A stretch of DNA of 64,000 bases, from contig PNLY01000012.1 of NCBI GenBank assembly GCA_013823325.1, positions 1 through 64,000 of the forward strand, written 5' to 3'. The notes beneath the pieces were generated by a model that made no database searches, was not told where the DNA came from, and worked only from the letters and a program-made list of their open reading frames with translations. Positions 47,503 to 58,073 of the stretch are shown here, piece by piece. Both the position numbers and the translations under genes were made by a program. Position 1 is the first letter of the stretch. Each line of letters begins with the position of its first letter. Origin of the DNA: Methylobacterium sp. Its GTDB lineage: Bacteria; Pseudomonadota; Alphaproteobacteria; Rhizobiales; Beijerinckiaceae.

Positions 47503-48483
47503 TCACGATGCAGTGGGCTGCCCTATCGGAAGCTGCCCCTCTCCAGACCGCATCGCGGAATCGGCCGGCACGAGCAGACGGCGCGCAAGAAGATAACTCC
47601 CTGCCGCCACCGACAGCCCGCCCAGCACATCGCTGAAATAGTGACCGCCATCGATCGGGGTGGCGACGATCATCAGGATGTTGACGAGGAAAAACGGCCA
47701 GCGCAGCCAGCGGTTGGACCATGCCCCCAGCAGCGCCAGCAATCCCAGCGCCGCATGATAGGATGGGAAGGTGATGATGCCGTAGGCCTTCGTCAGGTCG
47801 AGATGCAATGGCCGCCCGGAATGGGCCGCCAGCAAATCCGGCAGATGGATGAAGGCTGCAGCCGGGCGGAGATGCGGGTAATCGGCGAGATCGACGCCGT
47901 AATGGGCAAAAGTCGAGAGCGCCGGGACGAGGCCCGAGATCGCGATGGTGACGATGCCCGCGACGATCATGGCGAAAACGGTGACCCGCGCCGCCTGGGC
48001 CTGTCCCATGAAGGGAAGGACGACCAGCAGGAGTATGATCTGCGGCATGAAGCTCGAATAGGCGGCGCTCAGGATGCGGGCGAACCAGGCATGGCCGTCC
48101 AGCCAGCGCAGATAGCCGAGCCAGTCGAGTCCGAGCAGGCGATCAGCCGCGTCCAGGGCTGCATCGCGCATCGGCAGCCCCGGTGTCACGACAAGATAGG
48201 AAAACAGCGCCCCGAGGACCATGAAGGCGGTCATCTGGCCGACCAGATCGAGAGCGTCCGCCAAGCGCGTCTCCTGCCGCCGGACGCGGTAGTAGACGGC
48301 GAGCAGCGCAGCCCCGACGCCGATGGCGAGAGGGCCGACGAGCGACAGCGGCACGACGGAAATCGCAGTCTGCGACATCCAGACGAGATCGAGCAGCAGC
48401 AGCGCGCCGATCGTAGCCCAAGCAAAGCGGTTCGATCGCTGCGTAACGTCCACTGGCTCCGCCATCTCACCGGGTTGAGGCAT
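47503..48483 (-). CDS. PAP2-superfamily membrane phosphatase (AUR1-like)
   Basis: 326 residues with six to eight membrane helices. The phosphatase motifs are in the last third: TFPSYHAALGLLAL (C2) and PIDGGHYFSDVLGGLSVA (C3), with His as nucleophile in GGHYFSD. The first PAP2 motif (K-x6-RP) is replaced by a longer periplasmic region, as in the inositolphosphotransferase Aur1/Ipt1-like branch. It probably dephosphorylates or transfers lipid-linked phosphate. Alternative in-frame start at 48465. Confidence 0.8.
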   Translation of the reverse strand: MPQPGEMAEPVDVTQRSNRFAWATIGALLLLDLVWMSQTAISVVPLSLVGPLAIGVGAALLAVYYRVRRQETRLADALDLVGQMTAFMVLGALFSYLVVTPGLPMRDAALDAADRLLGLDWLGYLRWLDGHAWFARILSAAYSSFMPQIILLLVVLPFMGQAQAARVTVFAMIVAGIVTIAISGLVPALSTFAHYGVDLADYPHLRPAAAFIHLPDLLAAHSGRPLHLDLTKAYGIITFPSYHAALGLLALLGAWSNRWLRWPFFLVNILMIVATPIDGGHYFSDVLGGLSVAAGSYLLARRLLVPADSAMRSGEGQLPIGQPTAS

Positions 48484-48532
48484 AGCCCGGCACCATGCGG
48501 GATGGCGTTTAAGACGACCTCAAGATGATTGG

Positions 48533-49831
48533 TTAAAGTTCGAGAAGCTCACGGCGCAGCGCGACGATCGGCTGGCTTTCGTCGAGCACTACATCCGCTT
48601 CCGTCACCGGCTGTCCGGCGGCGACATCACTCTTGAGCCTGATACCGTGCGCGAGCCCGATCGGCAGTGCCTTCGCCGCGCGGCTGGCGGCAGCCGGCAT
48701 CAGTCTGCCGTAGACGGTGTAGCCGCCCTCCCCGTCCAGCATCTCGCCGGCCTTGAGGTTGCGCTTGGCGGTCGCGACTGCATCGCCGCGCCAGCTCCTG
48801 GTCGTGCCGGTCGGCTCGCCGCGCAGCACGGCATTTAGCACCGAGATCGAGAGTTCGAGCCCGATCAGGTGGAAGGGCTTGTACATCGCCGCATAGAGGC
48901 CGGTGGAATCGGTCGGTAGCCCATATTGCTTGAAGCAGGCGGCGGCGTAGGGATTCGGCGCCTTCAGCACGACATAGACGCCCCAGCGCAGGTCGCGGAA
49001 GACCGGCCGCCCGTCGCGCTCCAGCGAGGAGACGACTTCGACCATGCCGTCATGATCGAGCTGGCCGCCGACCGCTTTCGGTCGCAGGACATGCGCGAGG
49101 TCATCGACGCCGCAGGGCGGGAAGGCGAGGCCGTCGGCCGGCACGTCGAGCCCGGTCGCATTGGCGATCGCTGCCATCTCGATCGCCGATTTGGTGCCGT
49201 CGAGAAAGGAGTTGAACATTTGCGGGTTCATGCCGGCGGCTTTCGCCGCTTCCGGCGTCAAACCGTAATGGCTCCAGACCTCGTCGGGCGCGACACGGTG
49301 ATAGGCCGGGAGGTACTTCGTGCCCTTGCCGGCGGCTGCGACGGTGAAGCCGGTCGCACGAGCCCAGTCGACCATCTCGGCGACGAGCGCAGGCTGGTCG
49401 CCATAGGCCATCGAATAGACCACGCCCGCCGCCCTGGCCATGGCTGCGAGGACGGGACCGACCAGCACATCGGCCTCGACATTGACCATGACGACATGGC
49501 GCCCGGCCGTGATCGCGGCGAGTGCATGGCGGGCGCCGGCGGCCGGATGGCCGGTCGCCTCGATCACCACCTCGACGCCGTCCAGCTCCGCCGCGGCGAC
49601 GCCGCTGTCGACGAAGCGCGTGGCGGCGATACGGCTCTCGTCCCAGCCGACGGTGCGGCAGGCCTGGCGCGCCCGCTCGGGATCGAGATCGGCGATCGCC
49701 GCGACCTCCAGCCCCGCGATATGCGGCACCTGCGCCAGGAACATCGAGCCGAACTTGCCGGCGCCGATCAAAGCGCAGCGGACGGGACGGCCGGCCTCGG
49801 CGCGGGCGGCGAGCTTGGGCATCAGGTTCAT
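48533..49831 (-). CDS. NAD(P)-dependent oxidoreductase with SAF domain
   Basis: 432 residues. An N-terminal Rossmann fold (ALIGAGKFGSMFLAQVPHIA, then AIADLDPERARQAC and GVEVVIEATGHPAAGARHAL) similar to homoserine dehydrogenase, and a C-terminal SAF/AFP-like domain (ALPIGLAHGIRLKSDVAAGQ, PVTEADVVL). Proteins of this architecture are often labelled FlgA-like, which is misleading. They commonly accompany TctC-type binding proteins, and one follows here directly on the same strand. The substrate is unknown. GGAG precedes the ATG. Confidence 0.85.
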   Translation of the reverse strand: MNLMPKLAARAEAGRPVRCALIGAGKFGSMFLAQVPHIAGLEVAAIADLDPERARQACRTVGWDESRIAATRFVDSGVAAAELDGVEVVIEATGHPAAGARHALAAITAGRHVVMVNVEADVLVGPVLAAMARAAGVVYSMAYGDQPALVAEMVDWARATGFTVAAAGKGTKYLPAYHRVAPDEVWSHYGLTPEAAKAAGMNPQMFNSFLDGTKSAIEMAAIANATGLDVPADGLAFPPCGVDDLAHVLRPKAVGGQLDHDGMVEVVSSLERDGRPVFRDLRWGVYVVLKAPNPYAAACFKQYGLPTDSTGLYAAMYKPFHLIGLELSISVLNAVLRGEPTGTTRSWRGDAVATAKRNLKAGEMLDGEGGYTVYGRLMPAAASRAAKALPIGLAHGIRLKSDVAAGQPVTEADVVLDESQPIVALRRELLEL

Positions 49832-49858
49832 GGGGAAGGCTCCGGCTTGTCGAGGTCG

Positions 49859-49954
49859 TCATGGTCGGCCGTGAGCCGACCATCTCAGGACGAGAAGGCG
49901 CTCTGGCATTTCCGAGATTCTCGGATATTCGCTTCGCTACGTCCGAGAATGACG
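49859..49954. repeat. Double-hairpin intergenic repeat (GTCAT...ATGAC family), copy 3
   Basis: Hairpin 1 GTCATGGTCGGC...GCCGACCATCTC, hairpin 2 GAGATTCTCGGA...TCCGAGAATGAC, with about 27 bases between. It lies between the TctC-type gene and the oxidoreductase gene, immediately past the former's stop. Confidence 0.75.
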
Positions 49955-49965
49955 GTCGCCCGGGC

Positions 49966-50940
49966 TCACTCCGGCTTCACGCCGGCTTCCTTGATGATCT
50001 TCTCCCAGGTCGCGATTTCCTGCTGGTGATAGGGCCGGAAGGCGGCGGGATCACGGACCTTGAGGGTGAAGCCGAGCTTGAGGATCTGCTCGCTGATCGC
50101 CGGCTTGGCGATCGAGGCCAGCACGGCCTTGGAGAGCGCGTCGAGGATCGGCGCCGGCGTCGCGGCGGGGGCGAAGAAGGCGGCCCAGCTGTCGGCGTCG
50201 GCATCGCTCACGCCCTGCTCGCGCAGGGTCGGGATGTCCTTGGCGCGCGGGTTGCGCTCAGGGCTCGCGAGCGCGATCGCCCTGAGCGTGCCGGCATTGA
50301 TCTGCTCCAGCACGGACGGCAGCGTCGAATTGGCGATGTCGATGCGCCCGCCGATGATCTCCTGCACCAGCGGCGCCGCGCCCCGGAACGGCACATGCGT
50401 CATCTTGATGCCAGTGCGCTGCATGAACAGCTCCATGGCGAGATGCGAGCCGGAGCCGACGCCGGTCGAGCCGTAATTGAGCTTGCCGGGATCGGCCTTG
50501 GCGAGCGCGATCAGTTCCTTGATGTCCTTGGCCGGCAGGTCGTTGCGGACGACGAAGGCGTGCTCGAAGGCGCCGACGCCGGCGACCGGCGCGAAATCCT
50601 TGACCGCGTCATAGCCAGGATCTTTCAGCAGGAACATGTTGTTCCCATGCGTCTGGTTGTTGCCAAAGACGAAGGTGTGCCCGTCGGGCGCGGCATGAGC
50701 GACGGCGCGGGTGCCGACCGCGCCCGAAGCCCCGGCACGGTTGTCGACGATGACGTTCTGGCCGATCGAGGTCGAGAGGTCCTGCGCGACGAAGCGCGCG
50801 ATCGCGTCGGTCGGCCCGCCCGCCGGGTAAGGCACGACCAGGGTGATCGGCTTCGACGGATAGCTCTGCGCCCGGGCGATGGCCGGAGCAAAGACGGCGC
50901 CGGCAACGAGGCCGAGCGTGGAACGGCGGGTCAGCGACAT
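49966..50940 (-). CDS. TctC/Bug-family solute-binding protein, without permeases
   Basis: 324 residues with a twin-arginine-like signal (SLTRRSTLGLVAGAVFAPAI). The mature part begins PSKPITLVVPYPAGGPTDAI, and has NYGSTGVGSGSHLAMELFMQ and HVPFRGAAPLVQEIIGGRID, the Bug signature. No TctAB genes follow, so it must share permeases (for instance those at 3.7-5.9 kb) or be an extracytoplasmic sensor, as in many Bug-rich genomes. GGGAGGAAA precedes the ATG. Confidence 0.9.
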   Translation of the reverse strand: MSLTRRSTLGLVAGAVFAPAIARAQSYPSKPITLVVPYPAGGPTDAIARFVAQDLSTSIGQNVIVDNRAGASGAVGTRAVAHAAPDGHTFVFGNNQTHGNNMFLLKDPGYDAVKDFAPVAGVGAFEHAFVVRNDLPAKDIKELIALAKADPGKLNYGSTGVGSGSHLAMELFMQRTGIKMTHVPFRGAAPLVQEIIGGRIDIANSTLPSVLEQINAGTLRAIALASPERNPRAKDIPTLREQGVSDADADSWAAFFAPAATPAPILDALSKAVLASIAKPAISEQILKLGFTLKVRDPAAFRPYHQQEIATWEKIIKEAGVKPE

Positions 50941-51033
50941 GGATTTCCTCCCGGGAGCCCGTTTGAGAGGCGGGCTTTCGCGGCAGAATTAGGGGCAAAG
51001 AGATTTTTCGTCCAGCAGCCGGCTACCGCCGCC

Positions 51034-51138
51034 GTCATTCTCGGACGGAGCGAAGCGCAGATCCGAGAATCTCGTGACGAGAAGGCACTCATCGGAGCCT
51101 CCTCCGTCCTGAGATGCTCGGGTCAAGCCCGAGCATGA
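51034..51138. repeat. Double-hairpin intergenic repeat (GTCAT...ATGAC family), copy 4
   Basis: Hairpin 1 GTCATTCTCGGA...TCCGAGAATCTC and hairpin 2 GAGATGCTCGGG...CCCGAGCATGAC, with about 37 bases between. It fills most of the gap between the YaiI gene and the TctC-type gene, both on the minus strand, and ends just before the YaiI stop. Confidence 0.75.
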
Positions 51139-51144
51139 CGGGCG

Positions 51145-51624
51145 TTACGCCGCAAACCCCGCCCGCTTCAGGCGCTGCACCGCGACGTCGAGCGCCTGCA
51201 GGAAGGCGGAGCGATCCTTCTGCGAGAACGGCTTCGGGCCACCGCCGACGCTGCCCATGGCGCGCAGGTCCTCCATCATGTCGCGCGTCGCCAGCGCCAT
51301 GCCGATCGAGGCTTCGGTGAAGGGCTTGCCGGTCGGGCCGATCACATCGGCCCCGGCCTTGATGCAGCGGTCGGCGAGCGGGATGTCGGCTGTGATCACG
51401 ATCGCGCCGCGGCTGGCGCGCTCGGCGATCCAGTCATCGGCGGCATCGAAATTGCCGGGCACGACGACGCGCTCGATCCAGGGCTCGCGCGGCACCTGCA
51501 TGAAGCTGTTGGCGACGACGAACACCTTGAGCCCATGCCGCTCGGCGACGCGATAGACCTCCGGCTTCACCGGGCAGGCATCGGCGTCGATATAGATCGC
51601 GATGGTGTTCGAGGGAGCGTTCAT
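51145..51624 (-). CDS. YaiI/YqxD family (DUF188) protein
   Basis: 159 residues. [20 protein letters not shown] at the N-terminus, [20 protein letters not shown] and [19 protein letters not shown] are DUF188/UPF0178 landmarks; the acidic residues suggest a PIN-like nuclease fold. The physiological role is unknown. Confidence 0.92.
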   Translation of the reverse strand: MNAPSNTIAIYIDADACPVKPEVYRVAERHGLKVFVVANSFMQVPREPWIERVVVPGNFDAADDWIAERASRGAIVITADIPLADRCIKAGADVIGPTGKPFTEASIGMALATRDMMEDLRAMGSVGGGPKPFSQKDRSAFLQALDVAVQRLKRAGFAA

Positions 51625-51750
51625 CGCGCCGGCATCGCAGCCGGGACGCCCCGGCGCAAGACTTTATGCGGACCTTATGAGCGCGAGCACCTTCCGCATG
51701 GCGGCCTTATCGGGGCCGGACCTACATCATCGGCATCGATGGAGGTCGAT

Positions 51751-51936
51751 ATGTCGATGAACACCACCCTGTTCCGCACCAGCCAGCAGCGCCGCGCCCG
51801 CGCCGTCTATGACAGCGTCGCCAGCCGCCGCCCGGTCGTCGGAATCCTTTGTGCCGAGATGGTCGCGCTCGCCGTGTTCGCACTGGCAGCCGCCGCCTTC
51901 ATCGGCCTGCGCGCCTGGTTCGCCTTGCCGAACTGA
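51751..51936 (+). CDS. Small single-pass membrane protein
   Basis: 61 residues from ATG 51751, with GGAGG five bases upstream. The start (MSMNTTLFRTSQQRRARAVY) is basic; one hydrophobic segment (VVGILCAEMVALAVFALAAA) spans about residues 29-48. It is 10 bases upstream of another small gene on the same strand. No family recognised. Confidence 0.55.
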   Translation: MSMNTTLFRTSQQRRARAVYDSVASRRPVVGILCAEMVALAVFALAAAAFIGLRAWFALPN

Positions 51937-51946
51937 GCGCCACGCC

Positions 51947-52177
51947 ATGGGACAATCCAAGCCGCTGCAGTCGCTCACCGGCGAGAGCCATCTCTTTCTG
52001 GTCGGCCAGTCGAGCCACGGCTTCTGGGTCGCGCGCGACCTCGAAGGCCGCAGCGAAGGCATCTTCCGCAACCAGAAGGAGGCGGTGCGCTTCGCCCTCT
52101 CCGAGGGCGGCCACCCCAACGCCGTGCTGATCTCCCCGAACGGAGTCGAGCCGAGCTATGGCATGGGCATCCATTGA
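51947..52177 (+). CDS. Small DUF2188-like protein
   Basis: 76 residues from ATG 51947: TGESHLFLVGQSSHGFWVAR and EGRSEGIFRNQKEAVRFALS resemble the small DUF2188-type beta-alpha proteins that read HVVPHDGGWAVK with a following A..A.F..Q.EAI helix. Here the histidine-rich start is less clear. It ends five bases before the next small gene. Role unknown. Confidence 0.5.
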   Translation: MGQSKPLQSLTGESHLFLVGQSSHGFWVARDLEGRSEGIFRNQKEAVRFALSEGGHPNAVLISPNGVEPSYGMGIH

Positions 52178-52181
52178 GGGC

Positions 52182-52415
52182 ATGCCCAGCGCCGACAAGG
52201 CGAGCCGCGACCTCGACAGGGCGCTGCTCGCCATCTTCCTGGAAGCTGCCGGCGCGCTGATCGATCAGCTCGCCGGCGCCGGCATCACCGATCCCGCCGA
52301 CATCGCCCGCCGCCTCAACCGGCGCGGCTTCCCCTGCTTCGGGCGGCCGCGCTGGAACGCCGTCGCGGTCGCGACCGTGCTGCGCCGCCGCGAGCGCCTG
52401 CGCGAGGCCGCCTGA
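52182..52415 (+). CDS. Small protein with a recombinase-linker-like helix-turn-helix
   Basis: 77 residues from ATG 52182 (GAGGG five bases before). The C-terminal half, DIARRLNRRGFPCFGRPRWN followed by VATVLRRRERL, resembles the recombinase domain of serine recombinases (IA..LN..G..T..G..W....V..IL) that recognises DNA. There is no catalytic resolvase domain. It could be a DNA-binding remnant or a stand-alone regulator. Part of a run of tiny genes on this strand. Confidence 0.5.
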   Translation: MPSADKASRDLDRALLAIFLEAAGALIDQLAGAGITDPADIARRLNRRGFPCFGRPRWNAVAVATVLRRRERLREAA

Positions 52416-52631
52416 CCGGGCGGCTTCGCAAAGAAAGCGCGTGCTCTTACCGCGACTCTGCCCTAGGCTCCGCATCTGCTTCGACTTCACGGCCCGATTT
52501 CCGCGGGCCGGCCGCGGCAGCCGGAAGCCGGCCGCCATGATTTGAGTTCGCAGCCGTCCCGACCATCGCAGGTTTGAGCCGCCTCGCCCCGAAGCGGCGG
52601 CGCCTGTTGTTCCGACCGAAGGAGACGAGAC

Positions 52632-52769
52632 ATGGCAAAAGGTGAACAGCGCGGCAATCGCGAGGCCAAGAAGCCCAAGCAGATCAAGCCGAAGGCGAGC
52701 GCGCCCCCTCCGGCAGGCTTCGCCTCGGCCATCGCCAAGGCCGCGGCGGCGGGGCCGAAGAAGAAATGA
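52632..52769 (+). CDS. Tiny lysine/alanine-rich protein (45 residues)
   Basis: ATG 52632 follows GGAGACGAGAC. The product starts MAKGEQRGNREAKKPKQIKP and is rich in Lys, Ala and Pro with a PKKK end. Short proteins of the form MAKGQ-x-R-x-N-x-E-x-KKPK are widespread in alphaproteobacteria and unannotated, to my memory. Its stop overlaps the next gene's ATG (ATGA). Confidence 0.6.
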   Translation: MAKGEQRGNREAKKPKQIKPKASAPPPAGFASAIAKAAAAGPKKK

Positions 52770-52969
52770 TCCGCTTCCGCACGATCGATCCGGCTCAGCC
52801 CGAGAAGGCGACGCCGCAGCCGGCCCCCGCGCAAGCCGTGGCCGCACCGCCGACAGAGCCGATGCTCGAGGAGACGAGCGCTCATGCGGCGAACCGCAAG
52901 GGCCTGGTCCGCAAGACGCCTTTGCGGGCGAAGAAAAAGACCGAGGCCGCCCCTCTCTTCGACAAGTGA
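52766..52969 (+). CDS. Tiny basic, disordered protein (67 residues)
   Basis: 67 residues, MIRFRTIDPAQPEKATPQPA then a Pro/Ala-rich middle and a basic end (RKGLVRKTPLRAKKKTEAAP). Its start overlaps the stop of the 45-residue gene by four bases, so translation is coupled. It is convergent with the transglutaminase-like gene 12 bases further. Family unknown. Confidence 0.5.
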   Translation: MIRFRTIDPAQPEKATPQPAPAQAVAAPPTEPMLEETSAHAANRKGLVRKTPLRAKKKTEAAPLFDK

Positions 52970-55225
<2,256 letters not shown>

Positions 55226-55275
55226 GACTGGACAGAGGGCGGCGGCTTAGGCTGCCGGCTTCGTCCTGATCCGCG

Positions 55276-55875
55276 ATGACACTGGAAGACCAGCGCGCCC
55301 TGATGCTGTCAGGGCGCATGTACGACGATCTCACACCCGAGCTGATCGCGGCGCGGGCGCGGGCCGTCGGCCTGACCGACGCCTATAACCGCAGCCTCGC
55401 CCAGCCGCAGGGGGAGCGCGAGGCGCTGCTGCGGGCTTTCCTGCGCGAGGTCGGCCCCGGCGCCCATTTCGAGCCGAATTTCCGCTGCGAGTTCGGCTTC
55501 AACATCAGCATCGGCCGCAGCTTCTACGCCAATTTCGACTGCGTCATGCTCGATGGCGGCGAGATCACCATCGGCGACCATGTCCTGCTCGGCCCGCGCC
55601 TTGGCATCTATACGTCGAACCACGCTATTGACCCGGCCGAGCGCGTCGCGGGCGGCTGCTATGCCAGGCCGGTGACGATCGGCAACCGGGTCTGGGTCGG
55701 CGGCGGCGTCCAGATCATGCAGGGCGTCACGATCGGCGACGATGCGATCATCGGCGCCGGCAGCGTCGTGACACGCGATGTTCCCGCCAGGGTGATCGCA
55801 GCCGGCGTCCCCTGCAAGGTGCTGCGCGAGATCACCGAGGCGGACAGGACCGGGTTTCGCTCGACGCGTTCCTGA
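55276..55875 (+). CDS. Sugar O-acetyltransferase (maltose/galactoside acetyltransferase family)
   Basis: 199 residues. The N-terminal DQRALMLSGRMYDDLTPELI is the Maa/LacA cap, and the rest is a left-handed beta-helix with hexapeptide repeats (INIGRSF-like ISIGRSFYANFDCVMLDGGE, ITIGDHVLLGPRLGIYTSNH with the catalytic His115-like histidine, PVTIGNRVWVGGGVQIMQGV, TIGDDAIIGAGSVVTRDV). It transfers acetyl from acetyl-CoA to a sugar hydroxyl. It lies 50 bases after the aminotransferase. The ribosome-binding site is weak. Confidence 0.92.
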   Translation: MTLEDQRALMLSGRMYDDLTPELIAARARAVGLTDAYNRSLAQPQGEREALLRAFLREVGPGAHFEPNFRCEFGFNISIGRSFYANFDCVMLDGGEITIGDHVLLGPRLGIYTSNHAIDPAERVAGGCYARPVTIGNRVWVGGGVQIMQGVTIGDDAIIGAGSVVTRDVPARVIAAGVPCKVLREITEADRTGFRSTRS

Positions 55876-55939
55876 GCATGGCCGGTGTTTCCGGCTTCGT
55901 GAATTGCAGTGACCCATGCCTTGGGAGTATCGCTCGGGC

Positions 55940-56362
55940 ATGAACCGCCGTGCGCTTCTGCTGCTCGCCACCTTGTGCTCGCTACCTGTCCGGGCCGAGG
56001 CGCAGACGCCTCTGCCCTCGCTCTCGGTCCGCGAAGCGCATGAGGCGGCCAAGGCCGGCAAGCTCGTGCTCGTCGACATCCGCACACCCGAGGAATGGGC
56101 CGATACCGGCGTGCCTGAGGGCGCGATCAGGCTCGACATGACCGGCAGCGCCTTCGAGGTCAGGCTGGCGGGGCTGAAGCTCGACCACCCCGGCAAGCCG
56201 ATTGCCCTGATCTGCCGGACCGGCAATCGGACCTCGACCTTGCAGAGGACCCTCGCGGCGCGCGGCTGGAAGGAGCTGGTCGACGTCCGCGGCGGCCTGC
56301 TCGGCAATCCCAGAGACAAGGGCTGGCTGGCGGAAGGCCTGCCGGTGACGAAGTATCCCTGA
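55940..56362 (+). CDS. Rhodanese-like domain protein, secreted
   Basis: 140 residues with a signal peptide (MNRRALLLLATLCSLPVRAE). One rhodanese domain: VLVDIRTPEEWADTGVPEGA and the active loop ICRTGNRTSTLQ, with the catalytic cysteine present. It is expected to bind or transfer sulfane sulfur in the periplasm. An earlier in-frame start at 55916 would put residues before the signal peptide and is less likely. Convergent with trmD. Confidence 0.85.
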   Translation: MNRRALLLLATLCSLPVRAEAQTPLPSLSVREAHEAAKAGKLVLVDIRTPEEWADTGVPEGAIRLDMTGSAFEVRLAGLKLDHPGKPIALICRTGNRTSTLQRTLAARGWKELVDVRGGLLGNPRDKGWLAEGLPVTKYP

Positions 56363-56370
56363 CACGCCTC

Positions 56371-56513
56371 CTTCTCCCCTCGGGGGAGAAGGTGTCTGCG
56401 AAGCAGACGGATGAGGGCGGTCTGACCGGGTGAGACAAAAAAGGGCCGCTCGCGCGACCCTTCCCTCATCCGTCAGCGCTTCGCGCTGCCACCTTTTCCC
56501 CCGAGGGGAGAAG
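56371..56513. repeat. Large composite inverted repeat with terminator, overlapping the trmD 3' end
   Basis: The left half runs CTTCTCCCCTCGGGGGAGAA... GGATGAGGG and the right half CCCTCATCC...TTTTCCCCCGAGGGGAGAAG (ends 56513); the two halves are inverted copies with inner GCGAAGCA/GCTTCGCG-like hairpins. Such CTCCCC...GGGGAGAAG elements are frequent in Hyphomicrobiales (from memory). It extends into trmD and supplies its last 13 residues. Confidence 0.75.
56437..56462 (-). terminator. Intrinsic terminator downstream of trmD
   Basis: On the minus strand a stem AAGGGTCGC (56462-56454) with GCGGCCCTT (56449-56441) is followed by six Ts (56442-56437), the classic factor-independent form. It is about 10 bases after the trmD stop. 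It is the only clear hairpin-plus-T-run I see in the window. Confidence 0.7.
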
Positions 56514-57195
56514 AAAGATCGAGCAAATCCGGCCTTCTCTCCTGCGTGATCTTCTCCGCCTGCTCGCGTCGCCACCTCGCGATGCGGGCATGGTCGCCGG
56601 AGAGCAGCGCCTCGGGCAGGCCTCTGCCCTCCCATTCCCGCGGGCGGGTGTAGTGCGGATATTCGAGCAGGCCGTTCTCGAAGCTCTCCTCGGTGCCGGA
56701 GGCTTCCTTGCCCATCACGCCGGGGATCAGGCGCACGCAGGCGTCGAGCAGCACCATGGCGGCCATCTCGCCGCCGGAGAGGATGTAATCGCCGACCGAG
56801 ACCTCGGTCAGGCCGCGCCCCTCGATGACGCGCTCATCGACGCCCTCGAAGCGGCCGCAGACGATGACAACGCCCTCGCCGGCCACGTAATCGCGAACTA
56901 TGCGCTGGCTGAGCGGCCGGCCGCGCGGCGACATCAGGAGGCGCGGCCGGGTATCGTCAGCCGGAACCGCCGCATCGATCGCAGCTGCCAGCACGTCGCA
57001 GCGTAGCACCATGCCGGCGCCGCCACCGGCCGGAGTGTCATCGACATTCCGATGCCGGCCGATGCCATGCTCGCGGATCTGGTGCGTCTCCAGCGACCAG
57101 AGCCCGGTGCGCAGCCCCTCGCCCGCCAGCGAGGCGCCAAGCGGGCCGGGGAACATCTCGGGGTAGAGGGTCAGGATGCTGGCGCGGAAGGTCAT
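56473..57195 (-). CDS. trmD: tRNA (guanine-N1)-methyltransferase
   Basis: 240 residues of the SPOUT knot family. [15 protein letters not shown] at the N-terminus, [36 protein letters not shown] and [20 protein letters not shown] are the TrmD signature, including the SAM-binding knot. The enzyme methylates G37 of tRNAs, preventing +1 frameshifting. ATG 57195 matches the family start ([15 protein letters not shown]); an ATG at 57210 is in frame. The last residues ([14 protein letters not shown]) come from a palindromic repeat. Confidence 0.95.
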   Translation of the reverse strand: MTFRASILTLYPEMFPGPLGASLAGEGLRTGLWSLETHQIREHGIGRHRNVDDTPAGGGAGMVLRCDVLAAAIDAAVPADDTRPRLLMSPRGRPLSQRIVRDYVAGEGVVIVCGRFEGVDERVIEGRGLTEVSVGDYILSGGEMAAMVLLDACVRLIPGVMGKEASGTEESFENGLLEYPHYTRPREWEGRGLPEALLSGDHARIARWRREQAEKITQERRPDLLDLSSPLGGKGGSAKR

Positions 57196-57256
57196 GGCCT
57201 CTGCTGGCATGAAATGGCGGCCGCGTCACCAGTCGAGCACGGCCGCCTACACAGCC

Positions 57257-57892
57257 TCAGGCCTTGCGGATGCTCTCATTCCAGTAGGCGTGAAGGGCTT
57301 CGATCTCGCCGCTGGTCAAGAGCGGCATCGCATCGCGCAGATGCTTGTCGCTCCAGTCCCACCAGGCCAGTTCGAGCAAGAGCGCGATCCGCTCCTCGTC
57401 GAAGCGCTTGCGGATCACCTTGGCGGGATTGCCGCCGACGATGGCATAGGGCTCGACATCGCGGGTGACGAGCGCCCGCGTGCCGATCACTGCGCCATGG
57501 CCGATGCTGACGCCGGGCATGACGATCGCCTCCGAGCCGATCCAGACATCGTTGCCGATGACCGTGTCGCCGGCCGGGAGATAGCCGTCCCGTGCGCCGG
57601 CGAAGTTCGGCTCGTCCGGAACGTAATGGAACGGGAAGGTGCTGACCCAATCGTTCCGGTGGCCCTGATTGCCGGCCATGATGAAGGCGGCGCCGGAGCC
57701 GATCGAGCAGAAGCTGCCGACGATCAGCCGGTCGGCGCCCTCATGCGGCAGCAGGAAGCGGGCACAATCATCAAAGCCGTGTCCGTGATAGTAGCCGGAA
57801 TAATAGCTATGGCGCCCGACGACGATATTAGGGTGACGCACCTGCTCGGTGAGCGGAATGCCCTTGAAAGGGCTCTCAAAGAAATTGGTCAT
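57257..57892 (-). CDS. CatB-like (xenobiotic) acetyltransferase
   Basis: 211 residues of the hexapeptide-repeat acetyltransferases (Vat/CatB type). [20 protein letters not shown] begins the beta-helix, the catalytic histidine region is [20 protein letters not shown], and [40 protein letters not shown] and [17 protein letters not shown] close it. It acetylates a hydroxyl group; members confer chloramphenicol or streptogramin resistance, but environmental ones often act on other molecules. It lies between trmD and the HAD gene on the same strand, a place where most relatives have none. ATG 57892; the frame continues upstream. Confidence 0.85.
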   Translation of the reverse strand: MTNFFESPFKGIPLTEQVRHPNIVVGRHSYYSGYYHGHGFDDCARFLLPHEGADRLIVGSFCSIGSGAAFIMAGNQGHRNDWVSTFPFHYVPDEPNFAGARDGYLPAGDTVIGNDVWIGSEAIVMPGVSIGHGAVIGTRALVTRDVEPYAIVGGNPAKVIRKRFDEERIALLLELAWWDWSDKHLRDAMPLLTSGEIEALHAYWNESIRKA

Positions 57893-58073
57893 GTTCAGCT
57901 CGCAAAGGCTGGCGCTCTTAAGAGGAGCCACCGGCCGAAAGACACAGGAAAACGCGGGCAATCGGCTTTGCCGATGCCCGTCCGGTCTTGCGTCCCGCGC
58001 CTCAGAAGCGCGGAAACGCGATGGAGCTGATACAGTGAGCCTGCTTCATGGGGCGGACAGCCTAAACCGCCGC

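Noticed and set aside
52182-52415. Remnant of a serine recombinase or mobile element
   Set aside because: No catalytic domain, attachment repeats or neighbouring phage genes; left as a small helix-turn-helix-like protein.
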